Part shown: one piece after another, positions 31,052 to 40,762 of the stretch
How positions within the stretch are numbered: the stretch's first letter is position 1
Layout: every line of letters starts with the position of its first letter
NCBI RefSeq assembly: GCF_002915575.1
Contig: NZ_PQGD01000023.1
Span: 1 to 64,000 of the forward strand
Reading direction: 5' to 3'
Length of the DNA: 64,000 nt
Source: Superficieibacter electus
GTDB lineage: Bacteria; Pseudomonadota; Gammaproteobacteria; Enterobacterales; Enterobacteriaceae
Notes under the pieces: model-generated
Databases searched by the model: none
Told to the model about the DNA's origin: nothing
Seen by the model: the letters and a program-made list of their open reading frames with translations, nothing else
Program-made: the position numbers and the translations under genes

Positions 31052-32221
31052 TCAGTCTTTATGGTCTTCAATGATGCCCAGTAGCAGTTTGGCGGTACCA
31101 AACAGCAGCCCGCATACCAGTAACCAGCTGATCAATAAATAAGGTACATTGGGAAACGATGACTCCTGTGGACGCTGCGGTGAGCTGATCACTGCCAGCG
31201 TTTTCAGCTTGCGCGAGCTCTCCATTCGGGTTTTCTCAAGCGCTTTTAGCGCCAGCGCGTAGAGATCGGTATCAAAGGCGACCTTGCCTTTTATCTCTTC
31301 AAAATCCACGGCCATGCTGTTGAGCTTTTTGCCCTCCGGTGCAGTAATTTTGCTTTGTTCTTCATCGATTTGAGACTGAAGGGATTTAATCGCGTTTTTA
31401 GTACTGACAACTTGTGGCGCATCAGCCCGTAAATAGGTCAGCAGGTTGCGCAGGTCGGCTTCCATCTCGATTTTCTTCGCAATCAGCGTATTGACCAGCG
31501 TGGTGGCTGCCTCGGCAGAGGCCGTGGGGTCGAGAATATTGTTTTTATTCTGATAGGCGAGAAGCTGTTTTTTAGTTTCATTTAGCCGCTCACGAGTTTC
31601 TTGCACCTCGTCTTCCGCAAACTGCATTTGCTCGCGAGAAATGCGGTGAGAAAGTTCATTAATAAAGCGCTCAGACTCTTTCAGTACGGCAAGGTTAAAC
31701 GCCTGGGCAAACTCCGGGGTAAAGCCCTGTGTCTGGATATCCAGCAGGCCTGATTTCTCGTCATAGGCGATAGAAATACGACTGCGGTAGTAGTCGAGAA
31801 ACTCTTCCGTAGTGGCATCGTCCGGGAGGTGGTAAAAAAGGTCCCATCCGCTCTGGCTGAAGGCCTGATGGAAATTCAGGTGTTTATCCAGCGCCATCAG
31901 CATATCGGGTGAATTGATATATTCTTTCAAATAGAGGGAATCTTCTGCGGAGGAGGGGTTAGTCGCACCCAATAGCAGACCCACATTCAGGCTGGAACTA
32001 TCGATTTCATTCGGCCGCTTTACCGCAACTTTAGATTCGCTCATATAACGTGGCTGGCTAAAGATCACCAGATAAAGAATGAGCAGACACATTGGTGTGG
32101 CAATAATCATTTTCCACAGCTGGCGCTGCAAATTGATTTTCCACACGTTGTTCAGGAGGGTGCGCAGAGTAGTACGTATTTTACTACATGCCTGCGCAGG
32201 AACCGCACGTTTTATATTCAT
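31052..32221 (-). CDS. kpsE: capsule export inner-membrane protein KpsE
   Basis: The 389-residue polysaccharide co-polymerase-like protein has a membrane segment near 37-56, a long periplasmic region with coiled-coil heptads (about 200-245 and 270-300), and a second membrane segment near 360-380. The end EDHKD is cytoplasmic. It links KpsMT with KpsD during export. It is the first gene of kpsEDCS; kpsF, which precedes kpsE in E. coli group 2 loci, is missing. The upstream 440 bp must hold the operon promoter. Confidence 0.93.
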   Translation of the reverse strand: MNIKRAVPAQACSKIRTTLRTLLNNVWKINLQRQLWKMIIATPMCLLILYLVIFSQPRYMSESKVAVKRPNEIDSSSLNVGLLLGATNPSSAEDSLYLKEYINSPDMLMALDKHLNFHQAFSQSGWDLFYHLPDDATTEEFLDYYRSRISIAYDEKSGLLDIQTQGFTPEFAQAFNLAVLKESERFINELSHRISREQMQFAEDEVQETRERLNETKKQLLAYQNKNNILDPTASAEAATTLVNTLIAKKIEMEADLRNLLTYLRADAPQVVSTKNAIKSLQSQIDEEQSKITAPEGKKLNSMAVDFEEIKGKVAFDTDLYALALKALEKTRMESSRKLKTLAVISSPQRPQESSFPNVPYLLISWLLVCGLLFGTAKLLLGIIEDHKD

Positions 32222-32664
32222 GAGCTATATTTAATGCCAAATTAATTGTCATAATGAATGAGAGGCAATTTATGCAACTCATTCACTTTTTTGTGGTGCG
32301 CATGAAGCGAGGTGTAATACATCATCTCATTCCCTATATATTCTGGTGCGCGATAATTTCCATTCCATAGATAATCGCCATTAATAAATTTCTGCCGTGG
32401 TATGGTCAAGGAGAGGTGCCAAAATAATATTATTTTGTAAGGACGCGGTATTTCTAACACAACCTATAAGGCTTCTCAATAACAATGAGTGCACTAATTT
32501 TTACAGGCATGAGTTACATTTGCAGCTGAAATAGCAATAGCATGAAACACAGCATTAAGTATAAATAATGTGCTGTGTGATTATGCTGGGGAATATTATT
32601 AAATTTGTTGAAATGATTTTGAAGGAATTATAATGCGAGTGGCAGAGCCACTCGCTTATAGCAA
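32222..32664. other. kpsE-ettA intergenic region
   Basis: This is a 443-bp AT-rich stretch between the kpsE start and the ettA 3' end. It should contain the kpsEDCS promoter and leader. No JUMPstart element is present on either strand and no kpsF remnant is visible. A 72-codon minus-strand frame (32242-32460) has no recognisable similarity or ribosome binding site and was not called. The hairpin after ettA lies at its right edge. Confidence 0.6.
32635..32655 (-). terminator. hairpin after ettA
   Basis: GCGAGTGG-CAGAG-CCACTCGC is a perfect 8-bp stem 10 bp after the ettA stop. It is followed on the minus strand by ATTATAATT rather than a T run. It marks the right boundary of the capsule island. 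Confidence 0.55.
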
Positions 32665-34332
32665 CTACTTCGCGATGCGTTTGTACTTGATACGTTTCGG
32701 CTCAAGCGCGTCCGCGCCAAGCGTGCGTTTCTTATATTCTTCGTACTCGGTAAAGTTACCTTCAAAGAATTCGACTTTACCTTCATCCTGGTAATCCAGA
32801 ATGTGAGTCGCGATACGGTCAAGGAACCAGCGGTCGTGCGAGATCACCATCGCGCAGCCCGGGAATTCCAGCAGGGCGTTTTCCAGCGCGCGCAGGGTTT
32901 CAATGTCCAGGTCGTTGGTCGGTTCATCGAGCAGCAGCATGTTGCCGCCAACCTGCAGCAGCTTAGCCAGATGCAGACGACCGCGCTCACCGCCGGACAG
33001 CTCGCCCACGCGTTTACCCTGATCAACCCCTTTGAAATTAAAGCGACCAACATAGGCACGGCTTGGCATTTCGGTATTGCCGATCTTCATGATATCCAGC
33101 CCGCCGGAGACTTCTTCCCACACAGTTTTGCTGTTGTCCATCGCATCACGGAACTGATCAACGGATGCCAGCTTGACGGTGGCGCCGAGGGTAATGGTGC
33201 CGCTGTCAGGCTGTTCCTGGCCGGACATCATGCGGAACAGGGTCGATTTACCCGCGCCGTTCGGGCCGATGATGCCGACGATAGCGCCTTTCGGCACAGA
33301 GAAGCTCAGATCGTCAATCAGCAGGCGCTCGCCGTAGGATTTACGCAGATTACTGACTTCAACTACTTTGTCGCCCAGACGCGGTCCAGGTGGAATAAAC
33401 AGTTCGTTGGTTTCGTTACGTTTCTGGTATTCGGTGCTGTTCAGTTCCTCAAAGCGTGCCAGACGGGCTTTGCCCTTAGACTGGCGGCCTTTTGCACCCT
33501 GACGCACCCACTCCAGCTCTTTCTCAATGGATTTACGGCGCGCCGCTTCCTGAGAGGCTTCCTGCGCCAGACGCTGATCTTTCTGCTCCAGCCAGGACGA
33601 GTAGTTACCTTCCCACGGAATACCTTCGCCACGGTCAAGTTCCAGAATCCATCCAGCGACGTTATCGAGGAAGTAACGGTCGTGGGTGATCGCCACGACG
33701 GTGCCTTCAAAGTCGTGCAGGAAGCGTTCCAGCCAGGCCACGGATTCTGCATCCAGGTGGTTGGTCGGTTCGTCGAGCAGCAACATGTCAGGTTTTTCCA
33801 GCAGCAGGCGGCACAGCGCTACGCGACGGCGTTCACCACCGGAAAGATTGGCGATTTTGGCATCCCAGTCCGGCAGACGCAACGCATCGGCAGCGCGCTC
33901 TAGCTGGACGTTCAGGTTGTGGCCGTCGTGCGCCTGGATAATCTCTTCAAATTTGCCCTGCTGTGCCGCGAGCTTGTCGAAGTCCGCATCCGGCTCGGCG
34001 TACATCGCGTACACTTCATCCAGACCTTTGAGCGCGTTAACCACTTCGGCAACCGCTTCCTCAACGGATTCACGAACGGTATGTTCCGGGTTTAGCTTCG
34101 GTTCCTGCGGCAGGTAGCCAATCTTAAGACCAGGCTGCGGGCGCGCTTCGCCTTCAATGTCGGTATCAATACCGGCCATGATGCGCAGCAGAGTGGATTT
34201 ACCGGCACCGTTCAGGCCCAGTACACCAATTTTTGCGCCGGGGAAGAAGCTCAGAGAGATGTTTTTCAAAATATGACGTTTCGGCGGAACCACTTTGCCG
34301 ACACGATGCATGGTATAAACGAATTGAGCCAC
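32665..34332 (-). CDS. ettA: energy-dependent translational throttle protein EttA (ABC-F)
   Basis: The 555-residue ABC-F protein has two ATPase domains: Walker A GLNGAGKST at 39-47 and GPNGAGKST near 356, each with an LSGGE signature and a DEPTNHLD or DEPTNDLD Walker B. The charged linker between them is typical of the group. EttA binds the ribosomal E site and gates entry into the elongation cycle according to the ATP/ADP ratio. It has no membrane domain. In E. coli it is adjacent and convergent to nadR; here the capsule island lies between. Confidence 0.96.
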   Translation of the reverse strand: MAQFVYTMHRVGKVVPPKRHILKNISLSFFPGAKIGVLGLNGAGKSTLLRIMAGIDTDIEGEARPQPGLKIGYLPQEPKLNPEHTVRESVEEAVAEVVNALKGLDEVYAMYAEPDADFDKLAAQQGKFEEIIQAHDGHNLNVQLERAADALRLPDWDAKIANLSGGERRRVALCRLLLEKPDMLLLDEPTNHLDAESVAWLERFLHDFEGTVVAITHDRYFLDNVAGWILELDRGEGIPWEGNYSSWLEQKDQRLAQEASQEAARRKSIEKELEWVRQGAKGRQSKGKARLARFEELNSTEYQKRNETNELFIPPGPRLGDKVVEVSNLRKSYGERLLIDDLSFSVPKGAIVGIIGPNGAGKSTLFRMMSGQEQPDSGTITLGATVKLASVDQFRDAMDNSKTVWEEVSGGLDIMKIGNTEMPSRAYVGRFNFKGVDQGKRVGELSGGERGRLHLAKLLQVGGNMLLLDEPTNDLDIETLRALENALLEFPGCAMVISHDRWFLDRIATHILDYQDEGKVEFFEGNFTEYEEYKKRTLGADALEPKRIKYKRIAK

Positions 34333-34531
34333 GTTGGACTTCGCCTCTTTTATGGTAATGAGTTCAAAGGCGAAGTGTAGCCGTTTTCCTGACTGAATCC
34401 CAGCGCACCAGCCTGTAGTGCGAAAGTAAAAAATTGTCCGGAACGTGGCGGAATACGCAATGTCTGATTAGCATAAACAGTTTACGCGGCACGATGCTGC
34501 CTGAGTAATTCATTAAAAAGAGGAAGAGCTT

Positions 34532-36469
34532 GTGAAGAGAGCCAACGATGTAGCCTGGCGTCTTCTGGCGGTTAGCGCTTGCCTGATGAGTGCCAGCTAC
34601 CAGGTCCACGCTGATTCACTGGATGAACAGCGTAACCGCTATGCCCAGGTGAAACAGGCATGGGATAATCATCAGATGGATACCGTCAACCAACTGATGC
34701 CCACCTTACAGAGCTATCCGCTTTATCCTTACCTTGAGTACCGCCAGATCACCGACGATCTGCAAAACCAGACGACGATTGCGGTCAGCAATTTTGTTAA
34801 GGCCAATCCTACCTTACCGCCTGCCCGCACATTACAATCGCGCTTCGTGAATGAACTGGCGCGGCGTGAAGACTGGCGCGGGTTGCTGGCCTTCAGCCCG
34901 GATAAACCCGGGACCACTGAGGCGCAATGCAATTATTATTATGCGAAATGGAATACCGGACAGGCACAGGAGGCCTGGGACGGCGCAAAAGCGTTGTGGT
35001 TAACCGGAAAAAGCCAGCCAAACGCCTGCGATAAACTGTTTGGTGCATGGCGGGCATCGGGAACGCAGGACCCGCGTGCGTATCTGGAGCGTATTCGTCT
35101 GGCGATGAAAGCCGGGAACACCGGACTGGTGAATGTGCTCGCCGGACAGATGCCATCTGACTATCAGACCATTTCGACTGCCGTGATGTCTCTGGCAAAC
35201 GCGCCGGACAGTGTATTAACGTTCGCTCGTATGACCGGGGCGACCGATTTCACGCGGCAAATGGCTGCAGTGGCATTTGCCAGCGTTGCGCGTCAGGACG
35301 CCGAAAATGCACGTCTGATGATCCCGTCACTGGTGCAGGCTCAGGAATTGAATGAAGAACAGACTCAGGAGTTGCGCGATATTGTCGCCTGGCGGCTGAT
35401 GGGCAACGATGTCACTGATGAGCAGGCGCGCTGGCGCGATGATGCCATTATGCGTTCGCAGTCGGTTTCGCTGCTGGAGCGCCGCGTGCGGATGGCACTG
35501 GGCACCGGCGATCGTAAGGGGCTTAATACCTGGCTGGCACGCTTGCCGATGGAAGCGAAAGAGAAAGATGAATGGCGGTACTGGCAGGCTGATTTACTGT
35601 TGGAGCGCGGACGGGATACGGAAGCCAAAGAGATCCTGCATTCACTGATGCAGGAACGCGGATTCTACCCTATGGTCGCTGCTCGCCGGCTGGGTGAAGC
35701 ATATCAACTTAAGATTGATAAAGCGCCGGGAAATCTTGATAACGCTGTGGTTCAGGGGGCAGAAATGGCCCGGGTACGCGAGTTGATGTACTGGGGACTG
35801 GATAACACCGCTCGCAGCGAATGGGCAAATCTGGTCAGTAGCCGGACGAAAACAGAACAGTCTCAACTGGCCCGTTATGCGTTCGACCATCAATGGTGGG
35901 ATCTGAGCGTGCAGGCAACCATTGCCGGCAAATTGTGGGATCAACTGGAAGAACGTTTCCCGCTGGCGTGGAAAGAACTCTTCGCCCGTTATACCAGCGA
36001 CAAAGCAATCCCACAAAGTTACGCGATGGCCATTGCCCGTCAGGAGAGCGCCTGGAATCCGAAGGCCCGCTCCCCGGTCGGTGCGTCCGGCCTGATGCAG
36101 ATTATGCCTGCAACGGCCACGCATACGGTGAAAATGTTTTCTATTGCAGGTTATAACAATCAGGGTCAGTTGCTGGACCCGGAAACCAACATCACTATTG
36201 GCACCCGCTATCTTCAGTATGTCTATGAGCAGTTTGGCAATAACCGTATTTTTGCTTCAGCCGCCTATAACGCAGGGCCAGGACGTGTGCGTACCTGGGT
36301 AGGTAATAGCGCCGGGCGTATTGATGCGGTGGCTTTTGTGGAAAGCATCCCATTCTCTGAAACACGTGGCTACGTGAAAAACGTGCTCGCCTATGACGCT
36401 TACTATCGCTACTTTATGGGGCAGAAACCGGACATTCTCAGCGATGATGAATGGGAACATCGTTACTGA
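34532..36469 (+). CDS. slt: soluble lytic murein transglycosylase Slt70
   Basis: The 645-residue periplasmic enzyme cleaves peptidoglycan glycan strands with formation of 1,6-anhydromuramic ends. It has a signal peptide ending near VHA, a long alpha-helical U-shaped region (about 28-450) and a C-terminal lysozyme-like domain with the catalytic glutamate in ARQESAWNP (near 505), [13 protein letters not shown], and AYNAGPGRV. It starts with GTG at 34532 after AGGAAGAG. It is divergent from ettA. Its end lies close to the trpR promoter. Confidence 0.96.
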   Translation: MKRANDVAWRLLAVSACLMSASYQVHADSLDEQRNRYAQVKQAWDNHQMDTVNQLMPTLQSYPLYPYLEYRQITDDLQNQTTIAVSNFVKANPTLPPARTLQSRFVNELARREDWRGLLAFSPDKPGTTEAQCNYYYAKWNTGQAQEAWDGAKALWLTGKSQPNACDKLFGAWRASGTQDPRAYLERIRLAMKAGNTGLVNVLAGQMPSDYQTISTAVMSLANAPDSVLTFARMTGATDFTRQMAAVAFASVARQDAENARLMIPSLVQAQELNEEQTQELRDIVAWRLMGNDVTDEQARWRDDAIMRSQSVSLLERRVRMALGTGDRKGLNTWLARLPMEAKEKDEWRYWQADLLLERGRDTEAKEILHSLMQERGFYPMVAARRLGEAYQLKIDKAPGNLDNAVVQGAEMARVRELMYWGLDNTARSEWANLVSSRTKTEQSQLARYAFDHQWWDLSVQATIAGKLWDQLEERFPLAWKELFARYTSDKAIPQSYAMAIARQESAWNPKARSPVGASGLMQIMPATATHTVKMFSIAGYNNQGQLLDPETNITIGTRYLQYVYEQFGNNRIFASAAYNAGPGRVRTWVGNSAGRIDAVAFVESIPFSETRGYVKNVLAYDAYYRYFMGQKPDILSDDEWEHRY

Positions 36470-36491
36470 TCCCAGTGAGGTATGTTATGCT
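36463..36491 (+). promoter_or_regulatory. trpR promoter
   Basis: TTACTG (36463-36468), a 17-bp spacer and TATGCT (36486-36491) form a sigma-70 promoter that overlaps the slt stop region and abuts the trp operator. Confidence 0.7.
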
Positions 36492-36511
36492 TGTACTCGT
36501 TTAAGAGTACA
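36492..36511 (+). promoter_or_regulatory. trp operator of trpR (autoregulation)
   Basis: TGTACTC-GTTTAA-GAGTACA is a perfect inverted repeat containing the GTACT half-sites recognised by tryptophan-bound TrpR. It lies at the transcription start, as in the autoregulated E. coli trpR gene. Confidence 0.85.
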
Positions 36512-36560
36512 TCAGGCAAGAGGTGCTTTGGCATCTCTTGCTATAACAAGGCGGCGTGAC

Positions 36561-36890
36561 ATGACTCAGCAATCACCTTATTCTCCGGCTCTGGCCGAGC
36601 AGCGCAATCAGGAGTGGCTTCGTTTTGTGGAGCTGCTTCAGCAATCCTGCACGGAAAATTTGCATATCCCCCTTCTGCAATTGATGCTGACGCCCGATGA
36701 ACGCGAAGCACTGGGCACGCGGGTTCGTATTATTGAAGAGTTGTTGCGCGGCGAAATGAGTCAGCGTGAGCTGAAAAATGAGTTAGGCGCGGGTATTGCC
36801 ACTATCACACGCGGATCTAACAGTCTTAAATCCGCGCCGTTGGAATTGCGCCAGTGGTTAGAGGCTACCTTATTAAAAAACCAGACCTGA
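36561..36890 (+). CDS. trpR: trp operon repressor TrpR
   Basis: The 109-residue all-helical repressor binds L-tryptophan and represses trp, aroH, mtr and itself. The helix-turn-helix [20 protein letters not shown] is fully conserved near residues 66-85. The N-terminal and C-terminal ends differ more from E. coli (108 aa). The start at 36561 follows AAGGCGG; the frame is open far upstream through slt but that part is not real. It is convergent with the rpn gene at 36907. Confidence 0.95.
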   Translation: MTQQSPYSPALAEQRNQEWLRFVELLQQSCTENLHIPLLQLMLTPDEREALGTRVRIIEELLRGEMSQRELKNELGAGIATITRGSNSLKSAPLELRQWLEATLLKNQT

Positions 36891-36906
36891 CGCTGCGCGT
36901 GGCAGG

Positions 36907-37107
36907 CTAGCGCCAGAGCTGCTCTGCTTCCTCGGCAGATAATTTTGTCAGCTCTGCGACTACCGCGCGTTCCATTCCATTAGCCAGCATCCGACGGGCG
37001 ATTTTAACGCGCTCGGCAGACTCGCCCTGCTGACGGCCTTCCTGGATACCTTCCTGAATCCCTTTCTGCTGTCCGTTTTGTTCAAACCATTCGGCGAGCG
37101 TCATCAT
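36907..37107 (-). CDS. internal small Rpn protein (RpnS-like, putative antitoxin)
   Basis: Inside the rpn gene, and in its frame, a near-perfect ribosome binding site AAGGAGG (37112-37118) lies 4 bp before ATGATG (37107 and 37104). Translation from it would give a 65-66 residue protein made only of the variable C-terminal tail. In E. coli, rpn genes are reported to encode such an intragenic small protein that inhibits the full-length nuclease. The ribosome binding site is seen in the sequence; the role is inferred from that family. Confidence 0.65.
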   Translation of the reverse strand: MMTLAEWFEQNGQQKGIQEGIQEGRQQGESAERVKIARRMLANGMERAVVAELTKLSAEEAEQLWR

Positions 37108-37830
37108 AGATCCTCCTTGCGGCGTTTTAGTCGCCAGTTCGCGATAAAATAGCTGTGGTTCCTCGGTGTGCCCGCTACAGATCATATAGTGTAACAGCGA
37201 GCGTAATTGTTCATCCGTAGTGTACTCCAGCCGCAAAAGCGTGACCAGTTGCTCAAGTAGCAGCATGAGATCCCGCTGGCGAATATGTTTTTGCAGAAGC
37301 TCAAGAATGGCAATGCGTCGATGCGACATAATTTCATCATCAGGCATTACGGTAATGTCCACCAATGGAAAATCGCTACTGTATATTTCTCTTGCAAGCT
37401 GTGGGTCAGGAAACATATCCAGCCAGCACATTGAGTAAGGCAAGGGCGAACGCGGTCCCTGATAAAACAGGATTGGAATAACCAGAGGCAACTGCTCATA
37501 ACCGGCATCAAGGTGGTGCTGCATGGCGGCAATAGCATAACGCATTAACCGATACGGCATCCGTTTATCAGGTGAACTTTGATGTTCAATGAGAACGTGA
37601 ATATAAACCGTGTTGCCCTGCATTTTTAACGAATAGAGGATGTCGGAATAATATGCTCTCAGATCTTCTTCAATAAAATTGCCGGACTCAAGTTGTATTG
37701 AATTAAGGTCGCAAATGGCGCGCAGTTTTGCCGGCAAGTGAATGTCCAGGAAATCGCGGGCCGTTTCCGGGTGCATTAAAAACTGTTTAAAAATAGCATC
37801 GTGGGGTGTGACTGTGGCTTTTGTTGTCAT
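36907..37830 (-). CDS. Rpn family recombination-promoting nuclease (PD-(D/E)XK)
   Basis: The 307-residue protein belongs to the Rpn/YhgA transposase_31 family: TPHDAIFKQFLMHPETARDFLDIHLP at the start, EEDLRAYYSDILYSLK with the catalytic Asp, VLIEHQSS, and PLVIPILFYQGPRSP, then a variable C-terminal tail with GIQEG repeats. E. coli Rpn proteins are DNA endonucleases that raise recombination and have been linked to phage defence. The start at 37830 follows AGGTCAGG; an ATG at 37947 is upstream without family support. It sits between trpR and yjjX, where E. coli has no gene, and is a paralogue of the gene at 55445. An internal start gives a small C-terminal protein. Confidence 0.9.
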   Translation of the reverse strand: MTTKATVTPHDAIFKQFLMHPETARDFLDIHLPAKLRAICDLNSIQLESGNFIEEDLRAYYSDILYSLKMQGNTVYIHVLIEHQSSPDKRMPYRLMRYAIAAMQHHLDAGYEQLPLVIPILFYQGPRSPLPYSMCWLDMFPDPQLAREIYSSDFPLVDITVMPDDEIMSHRRIAILELLQKHIRQRDLMLLLEQLVTLLRLEYTTDEQLRSLLHYMICSGHTEEPQLFYRELATKTPQGGSMMTLAEWFEQNGQQKGIQEGIQEGRQQGESAERVKIARRMLANGMERAVVAELTKLSAEEAEQLWR

Positions 37831-37985
37831 CCTGACCTGCTCCGTTTCTCCTGGCAGGTCAAGTCTGAAACGCTTAATCACTTTCGTCAGCCGTGCATTG
37901 CTGGCTCTGCGAGCCTTGCCGAAAGGTTTTTTATGCGCGTGTTGCATCAGCCATTTTTTTGCGTAGCGGCTCGCAAAGCGAGGGG

Positions 37986-38501
37986 TTACCGGTATACCGC
38001 ATTGTGAAACGGGCTTAGCGCCAGAATAACCGCCTGATGGTAAACACTGCTACGGGTCAGTTTTCCGGCGGTAAACACCCCGATCGCGCCCTCTTTACGG
38101 CCAATCTCATCAATGCCGGTATAGTGTGACATCACCGGACCCAGCGCTGCCCCGGCCCGCACTTTTTCAAGGATTACGGCGGGCAGCGGAAGGGTGGCAG
38201 AGCGCGCTTCCCCGCGCAGAGTACGACTCTCGATTACCACCCAGCTAAAAGTGCTGTCCTCGTCAATGCCAGCTTCAATAGCCACCCAGAAGTCGGCGTC
38301 AGGATGCTGTTGGCGAGCATTGCTCACCCGGTTCCTCGCGCCCCGGCGCGTTTCTTCGCTACCGAAAGGTTGCTCGGGCACGCCGCTGTCAACGACAGCG
38401 GATTCCATGTGACACATGCTTTCGCCGAAGATCTCGTTAAATGCCTGGAGAATTGCCTGAATTTTGGCGGGATTAGTGGTAGCGACGACAACATTGTGCA
38501 T
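37986..38501 (-). CDS. yjjX: ITP/XTP pyrophosphatase YjjX
   Basis: The 171-residue protein starts [21 protein letters not shown], the family N-terminus with the TTNPAK nucleotide-binding loop. YjjX hydrolyses non-canonical ITP and XTP and keeps them out of nucleic acids. Two further ATG codons directly upstream (38507 and 38510) are in frame and equally near the AAGAG ribosome binding site, so the start could be up to three codons earlier. It ends a few residues short of E. coli YjjX. Confidence 0.92.
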   Translation of the reverse strand: MHNVVVATTNPAKIQAILQAFNEIFGESMCHMESAVVDSGVPEQPFGSEETRRGARNRVSNARQQHPDADFWVAIEAGIDEDSTFSWVVIESRTLRGEARSATLPLPAVILEKVRAGAALGPVMSHYTGIDEIGRKEGAIGVFTAGKLTRSSVYHQAVILALSPFHNAVYR

Positions 38502-38553
38502 AATCATCATTAACTCTTAATAAAATATCATCGCAGTATAACGGATAAACAAC

Positions 38554-39201
38554 ATGTTACAGGTATACCTTGTTCGCCACGGTGAGACGCAGTGGAACGC
38601 CGAGCGGCGTATTCAGGGCCAGTCTGACAGTCCGCTCACTGAGAAGGGCGAACAACAGGCCCGTCAGGTGGGAGAACGTGCGAAAGCGCTGGGCATCACT
38701 CACATCATTTCCAGTGATTTAGGTCGTACTCGCCAGACTGCAGCCATCATTGCTGAGGCCTGCGGCTGTGAAATTACACTGGACGCTCGTTTACGCGAGC
38801 TGGATATGGGCGTGCTGGAAGAGCGGCACATTGATTCGCTGACCAGTGATGAAGAGGCGTGGCGTCGCCAGTTAGTCAACGGGACGTCGGACGGACGGAT
38901 ACCGGACGGCGAATCGATGCAGGAGCTGAGCGATCGCATGCACGCGGCGCTGGCAGAATGCCTGGAATTACCGGAAGGGAGCCGTCCGCTGGTGGTCAGC
39001 CACGGGATGGCACTGGGCTGCCTGGTCAGTACTATTCTCGGCCTGCCGGCCTGGGCGGAACGTCGTCTGCGCCTGCGTAACTGTTCAATCTCGCGCATTG
39101 ATTACCAGCAAAGCCCGTGGCTGGCATCGGGCTGGGTCGTTGAGACGGCAGGGGATGTCTCACATCTTGACGCCCCTGCGCTGGATGAATTACAGCGTTA
39201 A
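38554..39201 (+). CDS. gpmB: histidine phosphatase family protein GpmB/YtjC
   Basis: The 215-residue protein has the phosphoglycerate mutase-like signature RHGETQWN (catalytic His9), the arginine in SDLGRTRQTA, and SHGMALG for the second histidine. It was named as a second phosphoglycerate mutase, but the E. coli protein acts mainly as a phosphatase; the substrate is uncertain. It is divergent from yjjX (gap about 50 bp) and overlaps the rob 3' end by 4 bp. Confidence 0.93.
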   Translation: MLQVYLVRHGETQWNAERRIQGQSDSPLTEKGEQQARQVGERAKALGITHIISSDLGRTRQTAAIIAEACGCEITLDARLRELDMGVLEERHIDSLTSDEEAWRRQLVNGTSDGRIPDGESMQELSDRMHAALAECLELPEGSRPLVVSHGMALGCLVSTILGLPAWAERRLRLRNCSISRIDYQQSPWLASGWVVETAGDVSHLDAPALDELQR

Positions 39202-40067
39202 CGGCGGATCGGAATCAGGTATTCGCAACGGATCTGAATGGGCGGCTCCTGATTCCGCGCTTCGTCCTGCGGGAAAAAGCGTTCGATATCCTGTCCTTTA
39301 CGGCGGGTCAGATTCAGCATTGGCATACAGGTGCCGTAAACGGTAAGGATAAATTCCTGCAAGCCAGTCCCCGGGCCATCATAGGTAAACTGAATGTACT
39401 CGCCGCCTTCCAGCTTCACCGACTGCCCGTTATGCAAATGACCATTGGCCATATCAGCGGTTAATGCTGTGGTATAGAACACTTCCTGTTCGTCGTCCTT
39501 TTCCATACTAGGTCGTGGCTCATGCAGGCCGTACAATATGCGTGGCAAAGAGGGCGCGTTGCCTAAAAATTCACGCCAGAACTGAATACGCATCTGATTG
39601 CGGAAGTCTGAAATCTCTTCCAGTTTACAGGTATAGCTCTGTGTTACCCCTACCAGCTCAGTCGGCTCCAGCGTTACAAACTCATAGTGAGGCATGCTAA
39701 ATTCAGACAGGCGCAGCGGTGGGCGCATGCCGAATGAACTCCAGTCCGGCGAGCGACGGTAAAGTGCAGGCGTCAGGGTAAACTGCTTTTTAAACGCGCG
39801 GGTGAAAGTCTGCTGCGAATCGAAGCGGTACTGAAGCGCAATATCAAGAATTGGGCGTGCGGTCAGGCGCAAGGCGACGGCAGATTTGGACAGACGGCGC
39901 GCACGAATATAGGCACCGATGGCATGGCCGGTCACTTCTTTGAACATCCTTTGCAGATGCCACTTGGAATAGCCAGCTTTTGCCGCCACATTATCGAGTG
40001 CCAGGGGCTGGTCAAGATGACCCTCCAGCCAGGTAAGCAGATCGCGAATGATCCCAGCCTGATCCAT
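39198..40067 (-). CDS. rob: right origin-binding transcription factor Rob
   Basis: The 289-residue AraC-family activator of the mar/sox/rob regulon controls efflux and solvent and antibiotic tolerance. The N-terminal DNA-binding domain (about 1-105) has the two helix-turn-helix units with YSKWHLQRMFKEVTG and FDSQQTFTRAFKKQF. The C-terminal GyrI-like ligand domain follows. It is convergent with gpmB and divergent from creA, as in E. coli. Confidence 0.96.
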   Translation of the reverse strand: MDQAGIIRDLLTWLEGHLDQPLALDNVAAKAGYSKWHLQRMFKEVTGHAIGAYIRARRLSKSAVALRLTARPILDIALQYRFDSQQTFTRAFKKQFTLTPALYRRSPDWSSFGMRPPLRLSEFSMPHYEFVTLEPTELVGVTQSYTCKLEEISDFRNQMRIQFWREFLGNAPSLPRILYGLHEPRPSMEKDDEQEVFYTTALTADMANGHLHNGQSVKLEGGEYIQFTYDGPGTGLQEFILTVYGTCMPMLNLTRRKGQDIERFFPQDEARNQEPPIQIRCEYLIPIRR

Positions 40068-40276
40068 ACAATGTCCTCATCCATAAATGCAGGTGCCTGA
40101 TACTAAGGTAGCGGATGATAGCATTTTTTGATGTTTTAGCATTCAGTGTTTTTTTTGCGATTAAGTGCGATTGTAGATAGCCAGAAAAGATGATCTTTCT
40201 AATCCTGTGATCTATAAACAGTTTCTTTAGAAAAGTTGAATAATCACGCAGTTAAATCTTTGGAAAAAGTAACAAT

Positions 40277-40750
40277 ATGAAATACAAGAGCTTAGTTCTT
40301 ACCCTGCTGCTGGCCACCGCAGCACCGCTGACGCACGCTGAAGAGGTGGGTTCGGTCGATACCGTCTTCAAAATGTTTGGCCCCGACCATAAGATCGTGG
40401 TGGAAGCATTTGACGATCCGGATATCAAAAACGTGACCTGTTATATCAGCCGTGCGAAAACCGGCGGTATTAAAGGGGGCCTCGGCCTTGCAGAAGACAC
40501 CTCTGATGCGGCAATTTCCTGCCAGCAGGTCGGGCCGATTGAGCTGAGTGATAAAATTAAATCCGGCAAAACGCAGGGCAATGTGGTATTCCAGAAGCGG
40601 ACCTCGCTGGTATTTAAGAAACTCCAGGTGGTACGCTTCTACGATGCGAAACGTAACACCCTGGCTTATCTGGCGTATTCTGACAAAGTGGTTGAAGGTT
40701 CGCCGAAAAACGCACTGAGTGCGGTGCCGATTATGCCGTGGAGAGAATAA
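40277..40750 (+). CDS. creA: CreA periplasmic protein
   Basis: The 157-residue protein has a signal peptide (cleavage near THAEE) and the CreA family body, including two or three cysteines (CYISR, SCQQ) and [17 protein letters not shown]. Its function is not known; it is the first gene of creABCD. creB follows after 12 bp. Confidence 0.94.
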   Translation: MKYKSLVLTLLLATAAPLTHAEEVGSVDTVFKMFGPDHKIVVEAFDDPDIKNVTCYISRAKTGGIKGGLGLAEDTSDAAISCQQVGPIELSDKIKSGKTQGNVVFQKRTSLVFKKLQVVRFYDAKRNTLAYLAYSDKVVEGSPKNALSAVPIMPWRE

Positions 40751-40762
40751 CAGGAACTCTGT

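Noticed and set aside
32242-32460. 72-codon minus-strand frame before kpsE
   Set aside because: GTG start without ribosome binding site, no known similarity; more likely the kpsE leader.
36907-37830. Rpn gene as part of an insertion sequence
   Set aside because: The family has been called a transposase, but no terminal inverted repeats or target-site duplication are visible at either copy.
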